The notes under the pieces: generated by a model
The model's database searches: none
What the model was told of the DNA's origin: nothing
Seen by the model: the letters and a program-made list of their open reading frames with translations, nothing else
Made by a program: the position numbers and the translations under genes
Part shown: positions 1 to 8,224 of the stretch, in pieces
Position numbering within the stretch: position 1 is the first letter of the stretch
How the letters are laid out: every line of letters begins with the position of its first letter
NCBI RefSeq assembly: GCF_000735525.1
Contig: NZ_JMPR01000031.1
Span: forward strand, 1-44,580
Reading direction: 5' to 3'
Length of the DNA stretch: 44,580 nucleotides
DNA from: Tatumella ptyseos ATCC 33301
Lineage (GTDB): Bacteria > Pseudomonadota > Gammaproteobacteria > Enterobacterales > Enterobacteriaceae

Positions 1-77
1 AGCCTTACGTTCCGGTGAAATACGTTTCATGTGTCACTCCATGCCCTCAGATTGATTTATCAGAGGGGGTGACAACT

Positions 78-856
78 ATGCTGACACTGAGGGTATTACT
101 GAGGGATAAGCTCTGGCGTCTGAATCACCTTTACTGGATTACCGACAAAGAAGGTAAGCCCGTCCGGTTCACGATGACGCCGGAGCAGCTTGAATACTTT
201 GAAGGGATGCACCACCGCAACATCATCCTGAAAGCCCGCCAGTTAGGTTTCACGACGTCATCCAGCTGGACGCCGCGCTGTTTGAGACTGCCAGATGCGC
301 CCTGATAGTTCATACCCTGAATGATGCAAAACGCCTGTTCAGGGAAAAGATTAAATACGCCTACTACCGTCTGCCAGACGGTATCAAAGCGGCAAACCCG
401 GCCAGCAATGACGCTGCCGGTGAACTGGTATTCAGTAAAGGCGCATCACTCTACATCAGCACGTCATTTCGTGGTAGTACGCTGCGTTATCTGCATGTTT
501 CAGAATTCGGCAAGATATGCGCCAAGTTTCCGGATAAAGCCCAGGAGATTGTGACCAGCGCATTCTAGGCCGTTTCTACCGACTGCTTCACCACAATCGA
601 AAGCACGGCAGAAGGTCGCGCCGGTTACTTCTTCGATTACTGCCAGACTGCTGAAAAAGCACAGATGCAGGGCAAACCGCTGTACAATCTCGACTGGAAG
701 TTCTTCTTTTTCTCCTGGTGGAAGAATCCGCAGTATGCAATCGACCCGGTGGAGCCAATACCGCAGCGTCTGAGCGATTATTTCTCTGAGATTGAGGCTA
801 AGTATGGCATTGCGCTGCCTGCGTGGTCAGCGCAAGGATATCACCAAAAGGAGTGA
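78..856 (+). pseudogene. Phage terminase large subunit, decayed remnant
   Basis: The remnant of a terminase ATPase, the motor that packages phage DNA into capsids. Three pieces read through as one protein. The first (from ATG 78) ends near residue 60 with LKARQLGF, a family-typical stretch before the ATPase core. A frameshift near position 255 moves homology to another frame (IQLDAALFETARCALIVHTL). That frame is cut by TAG at 566-568, probably from CAG, and then continues (TIESTAEGRAGYFFDYC, typical of Walker B surroundings) to a stop at 856. The family is usually about 500 residues, and here only about 260 remain. No capsid or portal genes lie nearby in the window, so this is a prophage scar. 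The start may lie further upstream, because the window begins only 77 bases before it. Confidence 0.75.
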
Positions 857-1012
857 TCAATTTCAGTTTCCGTTTCAAAGGGCAGGGGAAATTATCCTGT
901 TGCTGAATGCCAAAATACGACAAGGTAGTTGATGATGATTTTGCTATGAAAGAGAAGCGGCTGAAGGGGCAGTGGAGCATGTCTCATTTTGTGGCAAAGT
1001 ACTTCGCTGTGT

Positions 1013-1051
1013 TTGACATCGTTGTAATTATAGTTATGATCAGATCATAAC
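1013..1051 (+). promoter_or_regulatory. Promoter and palindromic operator of the toxin-antitoxin pair
   Basis: A -35 box TTGACA (1013-1018) is followed after 16 bases by TATGAT (1035-1040). A perfect inverted repeat with 9-base arms and one central base, GTTATGATCAGATCATAAC (1033-1051), covers the -10 box and the expected transcription start. This geometry suits autorepression by the helix-turn-helix antitoxin encoded downstream. The match is seen directly; the regulator is inferred. Confidence 0.7.
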
Positions 1052-1066
1052 CTAATGGAAGCCGAT

Positions 1067-1432
1067 ATGGAAAGAGATGAAGGGTTAGACTACTTACTTT
1101 CACTACATGGCTCCACAGTGTACCGGGATGATGGTTATTGGTGGAAAATTGAAGCCTGGGAAGTTAAGCCAACATCATTTATTCCGCATGGGATCAGGTA
1201 TAGCTTAACACTGCACGACCAATACAATACCCGCGTCTACGGTATAGACAATGCTTATGGTATAAAAACTCCTAAAAAAGGTCACTATTCAGGAAGAGTA
1301 GTTTACGACCATAGGCATCGTACTCCACACGATAAAGGATTCCCGTACGAGTTTTTGTCAGCAGCGCAGCTTCTTGAGGACTTCTTCAGGGAGGCAGAAG
1401 AAGTCGTCGCACAACGAGAAAATCGAGGTTAA
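1067..1432 (+). CDS. TumE-like toxin (DUF6516 family) of a type II toxin-antitoxin pair
   Basis: A small protein of about 121 residues that resembles the DUF6516/TumE toxins: an acidic N-terminus, a W-rich strand region (DDGYWWKIEAWEV), a basic histidine-containing centre (VYDHRHRTPHDKG) and an acidic C-terminal helix (LLEDFFREAEEVV). In this family the toxin is encoded first and its helix-turn-helix partner second, as here, with a 4-base gap. ATG 1067 is chosen because GGAAG lies 5 bases upstream and the predicted transcript would start near 1047. ATG 1055, in frame, would leave a leader of only about 8 bases. The family assignment is by overall resemblance; no catalytic residues were assigned. 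Its location in prophage scrap suits a mobile addiction module. Confidence 0.65.
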   Translation: MERDEGLDYLLSLHGSTVYRDDGYWWKIEAWEVKPTSFIPHGIRYSLTLHDQYNTRVYGIDNAYGIKTPKKGHYSGRVVYDHRHRTPHDKGFPYEFLSAAQLLEDFFREAEEVVAQRENRG

Positions 1433-1436
1433 AAAT

Positions 1437-1823
1437 ATGAAAGCTCTTATTGGTGTTATGCCTGAAGAGCACATCCGTCAAAGGATGCTTGCTATAGTTA
1501 AAGGCGAGTACAAGCCTGAGCCGGGAGAGCCCAGGCTATGGTTTACCTCTGTAAATGCACTGGCTCAGGTTTTAAGTAATGAGAACATTGAGTTACTACA
1601 GCTTATGGATGCCCGGCAGCCAGAAACAATCACTGAGCTTGCCGAAATGAGCGGACGACAGAAAAGTAACTTATCGGTTACCTTAAAAACTCTTAGCTCA
1701 AGAGGCTTCGTTCGCCTTGAGAAGCAGGGTAAAAGCGTGAAACCGGTGGCGCTTTTCACTGATTTCGAGATACAAATAAAACAAGAGCTTAAGATAAAAT
1801 TCGCGTCTAAAGCAGCTGCCTGA
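1437..1823 (+). CDS. TumA-like antitoxin, winged helix-turn-helix regulator
   Basis: A protein of 128 residues. The centre reads as a MarR/ArsR-like winged helix: a helix ending LLQLMDARQPETITELAEMS, a recognition helix (SNLSVTLKTLSSRGFV) and a wing (VRLEKQGKSVKPVAL). It should neutralise the preceding toxin and bind the palindrome at 1033-1051 to repress its own operon. That inference rests on gene order and on the operator overlapping the -10 box. ATG 1437 follows GAGG (1425-1428) at a normal distance. The reading frame extends upstream into the toxin gene without a better start. The C-terminus is lysine-rich (FEIQIKQELKIKFASK), possibly the toxin-binding tail. Confidence 0.7.
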   Translation: MKALIGVMPEEHIRQRMLAIVKGEYKPEPGEPRLWFTSVNALAQVLSNENIELLQLMDARQPETITELAEMSGRQKSNLSVTLKTLSSRGFVRLEKQGKSVKPVALFTDFEIQIKQELKIKFASKAAA

Positions 1824-1921
1824 TTTTACTAAATCTTCGTTAACCTACCTCCCGGTGGCTTTTGCTTTCCGGGTTGCTGATTTTGTTACTTACTAGCGTC
1901 GTAATCTGATCTCTCTTTTCT

Positions 1922-2059
1922 GATGGCATCCGCGGCATGTTTGTCGAAGCTTTAAACGATGGCGCAAAAGAGTTTTATCGGAAGCCGGGTTTTATCGAAC
2001 TCAAATCTCCGAATGAAAATTCACTGTTTTTTCCTACCCTTACCCCCGGCCATCGTTAG
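1922..2059 (+). pseudogene. GNAT toxin (TacT-like) C-terminal fragment
   Basis: An open stretch with no start reads GIRGMFVEALNDGAKEFY followed by RKPGFIELK and SLFFPT before TAG at 2057-2059. This pattern (small residues, VEAL-D-AK-FY, GF, then a hydrophobic F-P tail) is the last third of TacT-type GNAT acetyltransferase toxins, which acetylate aminoacyl-tRNA. The acetyl-CoA-binding part is missing, so the gene is dead. It converges on the maa-like gene. It adds to the set of broken mobile or addiction genes at this end of the window. Confidence 0.6.
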
Positions 2060-2105
2060 TATCTTAATCACTGGCATTAAGTCTGGTGTTTTGCGATATC
2101 CGTGC

Positions 2106-2690
2106 TCAGAACGCAGTTCTTTCAGCATCTGCCTCGTTGATTTCCCGGATCACTTTGCAGGGATTACCAACGGCAACCACATTGGGGGGAATATCACGGG
2201 ATACTACACTACCGGCGCCGATGATTGCACCGTCTCCGATAGTTACTCCGGGCAGAACAGAGCTCCCTGCACCAATCCAGACATTATTTCCGAGGGTGAT
2301 CGGTTTGGCATACTCCAGCCCGGCATTTCTTCGTGCACTGTCCAGCGGATGTCCGGCGGTATACAGGCCGACATTCGGGGCAATGAAAACATGATCACCG
2401 CACCTCACTTCTGCACCGTCCAGGATCACCAGATTGTGATTCGCATAGAAGTGGTCGCCGAGGTGTATATTGCTGCCATAGTCGCAGAAGAAAGGAGGCT
2501 CAATACAGGGGCTCTTACCGATACTGCCGGCGATTTCCTGCAGAAGGGCTTGGCGCTGCGACGGTCCCGTCTGGTTATAGCGCATACAGAGGGCCTTTGC
2601 CGCTTCCCGGCGAGTGATGATTTCTGCATCATAATTCGGGTCATAAAGCTGGCCATCCGGGACCCCGGTAATGTTATTTATCTTCGTCAT
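2106..2690 (-). CDS. maa: Maltose/galactoside O-acetyltransferase family (Maa/LacA-like)
   Basis: A 194-residue sugar O-acetyltransferase that transfers acetyl from acetyl-CoA to a sugar hydroxyl in the cytoplasm. The N-terminus has the Mac domain (LYDPNYDAEIITRREAAKAL). From about residue 60 there are left-handed beta-helix hexapeptide repeats (IHLGDH, VRCGDHVFIAPN, ITLGNNVWIGAGSSVLPGV, IGDGAIIGAGSVV). The catalytic histidine is His114 in the YTAGHPLD motif, matching His115 of LacA. Length and motifs fit Maa (about 183) and LacA (203) equally, so the symbol is tentative. The gene stands alone and is transcribed towards the GNAT fragment. Confidence 0.85.
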   Translation of the reverse strand: MTKINNITGVPDGQLYDPNYDAEIITRREAAKALCMRYNQTGPSQRQALLQEIAGSIGKSPCIEPPFFCDYGSNIHLGDHFYANHNLVILDGAEVRCGDHVFIAPNVGLYTAGHPLDSARRNAGLEYAKPITLGNNVWIGAGSSVLPGVTIGDGAIIGAGSVVSRDIPPNVVAVGNPCKVIREINEADAERTAF

Positions 2691-3222
2691 ACGTTCTCCT
2701 GAGCAGAAAAGGCTGTTCAGAGACTAAGCATTTTCTGTCGTAAAGGCTATGTTTCTGACAGGGATTTACATTTCACCGGCGGTTATCAGTCTCAGCATAA
2801 TCCTGAACTGCTGAACCGTGGCCTGAGTCAGACCCGGATCACTGACAGCGATAATCGTTAAACCTGTCCCACCCCGGGAAAATCCCACACGACGGACGAA
2901 TTTACTGTTCCGTAGGGTATTCACACAGCGCTGAAAGTGGCATTCAGGGTGTGAGAAAATGATTCATTTCAAGGGATAAGGTGACAAGTCTGCAATCTTT
3001 CCCCGGCAGGTAATACTCCCCGCTGTGGCGGAGGTTATTGCCGGACAGCCGCCGCGGAAAGGGCTCAGAATAGCACGATGTTTTCTGTTAACCCGTTTGA
3101 CAGCAGATATCCCCGGTTGGCGATTTACACTTTCTCACAATTGAGAGATGTCAGCAGTGAAAAAATGCCGTAAAAAGGCGTCTAAAACCTGTCAACCCAC
3201 CCAAATTATTGAGGAATTTAGC
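2691..3222. other. Intergenic region before dacD
   Basis: About 530 bases between the divergent maa-like gene and dacD. No gene could be supported. The only open stretch (from about 2762, plus strand, ending TAA near 2861) has no recognisable homology. The dacD promoter should lie in the last 150 bases, but no strong -35/-10 pair was singled out. Confidence 0.4.
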
Positions 3223-4392
3223 TTGAAAAGGCGTCTGCTTATTACTGTATCGGGTATGATTTTACTGGCGTCAGCGGCACATGCCGATGACACTACCTTC
3301 CCTGTTTCAATGACGCCACCGCCTATCAACGCGGCCTCCTGGGTGTTAATGGATGCGACCACCGGGCAGGTGCTGACAGCCGGTAACCCCGATGAACGAC
3401 GTAATCCCGCCAGTCTGACTAAACTGGTGACCGGCTATGTGGTTGACCGGGCAATTAATGCTAAACGAATCTCTCCTGATGATATCGTCACCGTCGGTAC
3501 CGATGCCTGGGGTGCAGGTAATCCGGTATTTAAAGGCTCTTCTCTGATGTTCCTCAAGCCTGGCGATAAAATCAGTGTGCGTGATCTGAGCCGGGGGGTC
3601 ATTGTCGATTCAGGTAACGATGCTTGTGTGGCGCTGGCTGATTATGTCGCCGGAGGTCAGCAGAATTTCGTTGCGATGATGAACCAGGTCGTGGCCAACC
3701 TCGGTCTGAAAAACACCCATTTCGAAACCGTTCATGGTCTGGATGCCCCGGGGCAGTACAGTACCGCACGGGATCTGGCGATTGTCGCAAGAGCCATTAT
3801 TCATGGCGAGCCGGAGTTCTACCACATGTACAGTCAGAAGACGATGACATGGAATGGTATTACTCAGAACAACCGTGTCGGGCTACTGTGGGATAACAGC
3901 CTGCATGTGGACGGAATGAAAACCGGTCATACAGAAACTGCCGGCTTTAACATTATCGCCAGTAATATCATAGGAAACCACCGTCTGATTGCGGTGGTGA
4001 TGGGTGCTGACAGCCCTAAAGGCCGTGAAGATCAGGCAAGGAAACTGCTGGTCTGGGGACAGAACAACTTCGATACCGTACAATTATTCCATGCCGGCAA
4101 ACCTCTGGGAACGGAGAATGTCTGGTACGGTAACCCGCATACGGTGAATGTAGGTTCTGCGAAAGACGTCTATCTGTCGTTACCTCGTGGTGAAATCAAC
4201 AATGTTAAAGCGAAATATGTACTGACGAATAAAGAGCTGGATGCTCCGCTGACTCAGGACCAAACGATTGGTGAAATCCAGGTGATGGATAAAGACAAAC
4301 AAATTGCCAGCTATCCGTTAGTCGCCTTACAGAGTGTGGCTAAAGGTGGCATCATTACCCGCATCACCGACTACATTAAGCAGAAACTGTAA
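3223..4392 (+). CDS. dacD: D-alanyl-D-alanine carboxypeptidase DacD (PBP6b)
   Basis: A low-molecular-weight penicillin-binding protein that removes the terminal D-alanine from peptidoglycan pentapeptides in the periplasm. The three active-site motifs are present: SLTK (Ser64-Lys67), SGN (130-132) and KTG (233-235). A signal peptide covers about residues 1-21 (hydrophobic ISGMILL-type core, cut after AHA). The C-terminal beta domain ends in an amphipathic anchor (ITRITDYIKQKL). The start is a TTG at 3223, preceded by GAGGAA, giving 389 residues against 388 in E. coli and the same KRRL N-terminus. Upstream in-frame ATG 3148 would add 25 residues before the signal peptide and is unlikely. In E. 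coli sbmC separates dacD from yeeA; here it is absent. Confidence 0.95.
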   Translation: MKRRLLITVSGMILLASAAHADDTTFPVSMTPPPINAASWVLMDATTGQVLTAGNPDERRNPASLTKLVTGYVVDRAINAKRISPDDIVTVGTDAWGAGNPVFKGSSLMFLKPGDKISVRDLSRGVIVDSGNDACVALADYVAGGQQNFVAMMNQVVANLGLKNTHFETVHGLDAPGQYSTARDLAIVARAIIHGEPEFYHMYSQKTMTWNGITQNNRVGLLWDNSLHVDGMKTGHTETAGFNIIASNIIGNHRLIAVVMGADSPKGREDQARKLLVWGQNNFDTVQLFHAGKPLGTENVWYGNPHTVNVGSAKDVYLSLPRGEINNVKAKYVLTNKELDAPLTQDQTIGEIQVMDKDKQIASYPLVALQSVAKGGIITRITDYIKQKL

Positions 4393-4418
4393 TCCTTCTG
4401 CCCTGTGGATTTGTTCAG

Positions 4419-4443
4419 CCCCGGTCTTTACCGGGGTTTTTTA
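4419..4443 (+). terminator. Rho-independent terminator of dacD
   Basis: CCCCGGT (4419-4425) pairs perfectly with ACCGGGG (4430-4436) across a 4-base loop and is followed by a run of six T. It lies 27 bases after the dacD stop codon. Confidence 0.9.
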
Positions 4444-4528
4444 TGTTTTCCGACGGTGACCGCCATGAATTGCAACGGATCTTTTTTTGTAATATGCAAA
4501 AATAGAGGTCTGAAAAGTCCAACGGAAC

Positions 4529-5593
4529 ATGATTTTGCGCCCTGACAAGCCCATATCCCGACCTGAATTCTGGCTTTACCGCCATTACCAGACCGTTCAT
4601 GGTGTGCGTATCGCCATTGCTTTTTTGCTGTCTTTTTTGCTGGTCCGTTTATTACACATCCCTGAGGGTAGCTGGCCACTGATCACGCTGGTGGTGGTTA
4701 TGGGGCCTATCTCTTCCTGGGGAAATGTGTTTCCGCGAGCTGTACAACGTATTATCGGTACGATTGCCGGTTCTGTATCGGGGCTGATAGCCCTGAAGAT
4801 AGAGTTGTATTCGCTGCCGCTGATGCTGGCCTGGTGCGGTATTGTGATGTTTGTCTGTGGTTATCTGACCTTAGGTAAACGGCCTTATATGGCGTTACTG
4901 ATCGGCATTACCCTCGGTGTGGTGGTCGGAGCTCCGCCCGGTGATTTCCTGACCGCATTATGGCGGGGAGGGGATGTCATTTTTGGATCCGTGCTGGCCG
5001 TCATCTTCACCGGGATTTGGGCGCAGCGTGCCTATACCTTCTGGCGCATCAGAATGTCGGATGCATTAATCGCCTCACTGAAAATCTACCAGACCGGTTT
5101 ATCACCGAATTTACTGGAAAAACCCCGCCTGAATACCTCTATTCAGCAACTGACTTCCGGTAGTGTGAAAATACGCTCCCTGCTGGAACCTTCCAGTAAA
5201 GAGACACGCATTCCTAAATCGGTGTTTGAAGCCATCCAGACTATCCAGCGAAATATGGTCTATACGCTGGAGATGCAGATCAATGCGTGGTGGGCTTCGC
5301 GGGAGAGTCATCTGCTGCTACTGAATGCACCGACATTGCGTCGTACCCAGGCGCTGACAGAAAACCTGTTCCGTACACTTTCCGGGATGTTGAAAACCGG
5401 GAAAACCGACCAGGTCTCTGCCACCATTGCAGAGCTTGATGAAATGAAACGTGAACTGAGCGGTTTGTTATCGAAGGCTGAACATGCGAAAGCAGAAGCG
5501 ACACCCGTGTATGGTTACGTCTGGCTGAGTCTGGAGTTACATGGTCAGCTGGTACGGTTACATGAACTTATCCGAATGGTGTTGCGAAAGTAA
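4529..5593 (+). CDS. yeeA: Inner-membrane protein YeeA (FUSC family)
   Basis: A 354-residue protein of the FUSC (fusaric acid resistance / YccS) family, matching the 352-residue YeeA of E. coli in length and gene neighbourhood. The N-terminal half has about five to six membrane segments (for example IAIAFLLSFLLVRLL, LITLVVVMGPISSW, LPLMLAWCGIVMFVCGYL, MALLIGITLGVVVG, VIFGSVLAVIFTGIWA). The C-terminal half is soluble and helical, rich in charged residues. Its function is not established; relatives are putative efflux components. It begins at ATG 4529, 85 bases after the dacD terminator, so it has its own promoter. Confidence 0.9.
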   Translation: MILRPDKPISRPEFWLYRHYQTVHGVRIAIAFLLSFLLVRLLHIPEGSWPLITLVVVMGPISSWGNVFPRAVQRIIGTIAGSVSGLIALKIELYSLPLMLAWCGIVMFVCGYLTLGKRPYMALLIGITLGVVVGAPPGDFLTALWRGGDVIFGSVLAVIFTGIWAQRAYTFWRIRMSDALIASLKIYQTGLSPNLLEKPRLNTSIQQLTSGSVKIRSLLEPSSKETRIPKSVFEAIQTIQRNMVYTLEMQINAWWASRESHLLLLNAPTLRRTQALTENLFRTLSGMLKTGKTDQVSATIAELDEMKRELSGLLSKAEHAKAEATPVYGYVWLSLELHGQLVRLHELIRMVLRK

Positions 5594-5709
5594 TCAATCA
5601 GTATCGTGTGAAATGCCATTCCTTTGCGCTAAGATAAGGTATTGAAAAGTTTTAGAAGTCACAGTAGTGATGCCGGGACTTCATTTGAACCCAACCGATT
5701 CTGAAACTC

Positions 5710-5729
5710 ACGCCTGTCCGAACAGGCGT
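5710..5729 (+). promoter_or_regulatory. Hairpin in the tmaR leader
   Basis: ACGCCTGT (5710-5717) and ACAGGCGT (5722-5729) form a perfect 8-bp stem with a CCGA loop, ending 17 bases before the tmaR ATG. No T-run follows. It could influence translation of tmaR or act as an attenuator; no function is shown. Confidence 0.45.
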
Positions 5730-5746
5730 CAAACAAAGGTGTTATC

Positions 5747-6085
5747 ATGGAAAATGCCAAACAATCCTTCCAGGACGTACTCGAATTTGTCCGTATGTTT
5801 CGCCGTAAAAACAAGCTGCAACGCGAAATTGCTGATAACGAGAAAAAAGTCCGCGATAATCAGAAGCGTGTACTGCTGCTGGATAACCTGAGTGAATATA
5901 TTAAGCCCGGGATGAGTATCGAAGCGATTCAGGAGATCATCGCCAGTATGCGCAGTGATTATGAAGACCGGGTCGATGAATACATCATCAGAAATGCTGA
6001 TCTCTCCAAAGAACGCCGGGATATTTCGAAAAAACTGAAAGTGATGGGCGAGCAGAAAACGATGCAGGGTGAAGTGAAAAAATAA
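5747..6085 (+). CDS. tmaR: TmaR (YeeX), pole-localising PTS regulator
   Basis: A 112-residue, strongly helical and charged protein, nearly identical to E. coli YeeX/TmaR through most of its length ([37 protein letters not shown]). In E. coli, TmaR forms clusters at the cell pole and captures phosphorylated enzyme I of the sugar phosphotransferase system, limiting sugar uptake. Two coiled-coil segments are visible, about residues 20-45 and 70-105. ATG 5747 follows AAAGGTG. The gene follows yeeA, as in E. coli, but with a 150-base gap and its own leader hairpin. Confidence 0.95.
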   Translation: MENAKQSFQDVLEFVRMFRRKNKLQREIADNEKKVRDNQKRVLLLDNLSEYIKPGMSIEAIQEIIASMRSDYEDRVDEYIIRNADLSKERRDISKKLKVMGEQKTMQGEVKK

Positions 6086-6102
6086 CCTCGTCTTTCATCG
6101 AT

Positions 6103-6122
6103 GCCCGGGTATTGACCCGGGC
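6103..6122 (+). terminator. Possible terminator hairpin after tmaR
   Basis: GCCCGGGT (6103-6110) and ACCCGGGC (6115-6122) form a perfect 8-bp stem with a 4-base loop, 17 bases after the tmaR stop. The T-run is weak (GTTACATTG follows), so termination may be partial or factor-dependent. Confidence 0.55.
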
Positions 6123-6418
6123 GTTACATTGAGAATGTTTTCTCTCTCCGGTTGTACGACCGGGAACCCGCTTTATACCTGCTGCAGGCAGATACCCTGA
6201 GGCGTTGATTGATACTCCCCCGCATCTACGGGCGACGGATATTCCCACTCTCTGCCTGTTATGTTCAGTTTCTGACAATGTGATTGCGACCTGTGGTCAC
6301 ACAGGAACCATCTCTTTTCAGGCCATATCACCCGAAAGCAGGGTATCATGCCTTACGGCCGATTCCGGTCAGAGCTGATAGTGACACCGGTTTGTAACTC
6401 TCATACGGAGAAATCATC
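6123..6418. other. Intergenic region before the comB-like gene
   Basis: About 300 bases with no supported gene. The last bases contain a ribosome-binding site (CGGAGAA, 6405-6411) for the ATG at 6419. Confidence 0.4.
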
Positions 6419-7153
6419 ATGCACTGCTTTAGTCAGGCAACCTTTGACGTTCGTCTTGAATGGGGAATGCCGGCCATCGATTATCTGGCAGCCGATGCCG
6501 ATTGTATCGTCATTATTGATGTTATGTCTTTTTCTACCTGTGTGAGCGTGGCTATCGATAACGGTGCCCGTATCTATCCGTATCTCCGTAAAGACGCCTC
6601 AGCAACGGAGTATGGGGAGAAAAGAGGGGCCGTTACTGCACATTTTGAAAGGCGACACGGGAGTGAGGGCTACACACTCTCGCCGGTTTCACTCAGGAAA
6701 ATAGGCCAGGGAGAGAGACTGGTATTACCCTCGCCGAATGGCTCTGCGATTTCGTTCAGGGCCAGGGAAACGGGCGCAGCCATTTTCAGTGGATGCTTCA
6801 GGAACAGAACGGCTACAGCAGAAGCCTGTCGTAACTTTCAGCGAATATTACTGGTGCCTTGCGGAGAACAGTGGCCTGACGGAGGTCTGCGACCTTCGGT
6901 TGAAGGTTACATTGCCGCCGGTAGTATCATTGAAGCTATGGGACGGGGCAGGTGTTCGCCTGAATCATTGGCGGCATTATCGGCCTGGCAACATTACCGT
7001 CAGCAAAATCCGGGGCTTCTCGCAGAGTGTTCGTCGGCATGCGAATTACATGAGCGTGGTTTCGGTGAGGATGTCGCGCTTTGTCTGGAAACGGATCGTT
7101 CTTCATGGGCCTGCCGGTTGTACGGTGAGTATTATGCAGAATACCAGCCATAA
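6419..7153 (+). CDS. 2-phosphosulfolactate phosphatase family protein (ComB-like)
   Basis: A 244-residue protein of the ComB family. The founding member hydrolyses 2-phosphosulfolactate in coenzyme M synthesis in archaea; bacteria lacking that pathway carry homologues of unknown substrate. Family hallmarks are an early IVIIDVMSFSTCVSVAIDNG strand-helix (the usual VIDVLRAST pattern), an L-PSPNGSAISF turn (usual L-T-NGT-A), SGCFRNRTA, LLVPCGEQWPDGGLRPSVEG and a C-terminal AC-LHERGFGEDVALC segment. ATG 6419 has CGGAGAA 7 bases upstream. The gene stands alone. An acid phosphatase on a small sulfonate or phosphate ester is the reasonable guess; no coenzyme M genes are nearby. Confidence 0.7.
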   Translation: MHCFSQATFDVRLEWGMPAIDYLAADADCIVIIDVMSFSTCVSVAIDNGARIYPYLRKDASATEYGEKRGAVTAHFERRHGSEGYTLSPVSLRKIGQGERLVLPSPNGSAISFRARETGAAIFSGCFRNRTATAEACRNFQRILLVPCGEQWPDGGLRPSVEGYIAAGSIIEAMGRGRCSPESLAALSAWQHYRQQNPGLLAECSSACELHERGFGEDVALCLETDRSSWACRLYGEYYAEYQP

Positions 7154-7498
7154 ATTTGCCGCTTAAAGGTTATGGTGAACTATACGCCCGTATTTTCACT
7201 GCTCAAATTTTCAGAATATCTTTGCCCCATATTCGTCGCCTGGCGATACCCTCTCTCCGGGAAATGTCCCCCGTACGTATTCTGAAATAATATGCGCTGC
7301 ATAGTGTCAATGTTGTGTGATCCGCAACGCCCTGCCTGCCCTGTTTGCGGGGGCGTTCTTCTGTGCAGGGATGGCTGTTACTCCCTCTGCGGGCAGGGTG
7401 GATATCAAGATAATGTGATGATAATAAAGACAAATTTTTATTGTGTGGCATCGGAGGGGAATGCTATAAATGATAGCTCTGTTAACATGGAGCCTGAA
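7154..7498. other. Intergenic region before the glutathione transferase gene
   Basis: About 345 bases. An open frame runs upstream from the transferase (to 7292), but its translation is cysteine- and arginine-rich and unlike any transferase N-terminus, so it is not counted as coding. No regulatory motif was recognised. Confidence 0.35.
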
Positions 7499-8122
7499 AT
7501 GAAACTATTTGCCGGGACAGAATCCAGCTGGTCGCTGAGAGCGCTACTCTGTATGGAGATTGCCGGGATACCCCCGGAACTGCGTATCTTTGACCTCAGC
7601 AACGAAGAGAGCAGGCGGGAACTCAAACACTTATCACCGACCGGGCGGGTGCCCGTGCTCAGGGACGGTGATGTTGTTGTTTATGATTCACTGTCTATCA
7701 CAGAGTACTTAAACGAAAGTAAACCCGGCTTACTGTATTCCGCAGAGGCAGCCTTACGGGCTGAGGAGAGAAGCTTATGTGCCGAATTACACTCAGGTTT
7801 TGCTGAAGTCCGCCGGCAAATGCCATTTGTTGCCTCCGGTGAAACGGCGCCGGTAGTGTTATCCGCGGAAGCGGAAGCAGAAATCGAACGTATCGGAATT
7901 ATTTTTGCCACGGGCCGGGGTGGGTTCTACCGCGGAGAGACGCCGGGGGCAGTGGATGCCTTCTATTCAGTGATGGCATATCGTCTGGCCTCCTATGGTG
8001 TTCATTTCACGGGGCAGGCGGGTCATTATCAGAACGCCCTGACGGAATGGCCGTTATTCAGAAGATCTTTATCCCGCCTTTGCCCAAAAAAGATGTCCGG
8101 GGGATGTTGTCATCGTCGTTGA
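7499..8122 (+). CDS. Glutathione S-transferase family protein
   Basis: A 207-residue cytosolic glutathione transferase-like protein. The N-terminal thioredoxin fold is clear: MKLFAGTESSWSLRALLCME (a catalytic Ser is likely at the SSWS turn), the cis-proline strand PTGRVPVLRDGD and the glutathione-contacting motif VYDSLSITEYLNE. The C-terminal helical domain follows from about residue 85. ATG 7499 is chosen because GGAG (7489-7492) lies 6 bases upstream. ATG 7487 in frame lacks a ribosome-binding site. The substrate is unknown. The C-terminal end (SRLCPKKMSGGCCHRR) is unusual for the family and may have been altered by a late frameshift. Confidence 0.8.
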   Translation: MKLFAGTESSWSLRALLCMEIAGIPPELRIFDLSNEESRRELKHLSPTGRVPVLRDGDVVVYDSLSITEYLNESKPGLLYSAEAALRAEERSLCAELHSGFAEVRRQMPFVASGETAPVVLSAEAEAEIERIGIIFATGRGGFYRGETPGAVDAFYSVMAYRLASYGVHFTGQAGHYQNALTEWPLFRRSLSRLCPKKMSGGCCHRR

Positions 8123-8224
8123 TGACTATGATCGTGCCCCGCCAGAAACGGGGGGAGTTTGTTCTTCTGATTAATCCCCCGGTTGCCTGTGAACCATTCA
8201 ACCGGGGGCAGTCATCAGCAGGGG

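Noticed and set aside
1959-2702. Plus-strand frame of 247 codons antisense to the maa-like gene
   Set aside because: It is the shadow of the clear acetyltransferase gene on the minus strand, whose hexapeptide repeats and catalytic histidine settle the coding strand.
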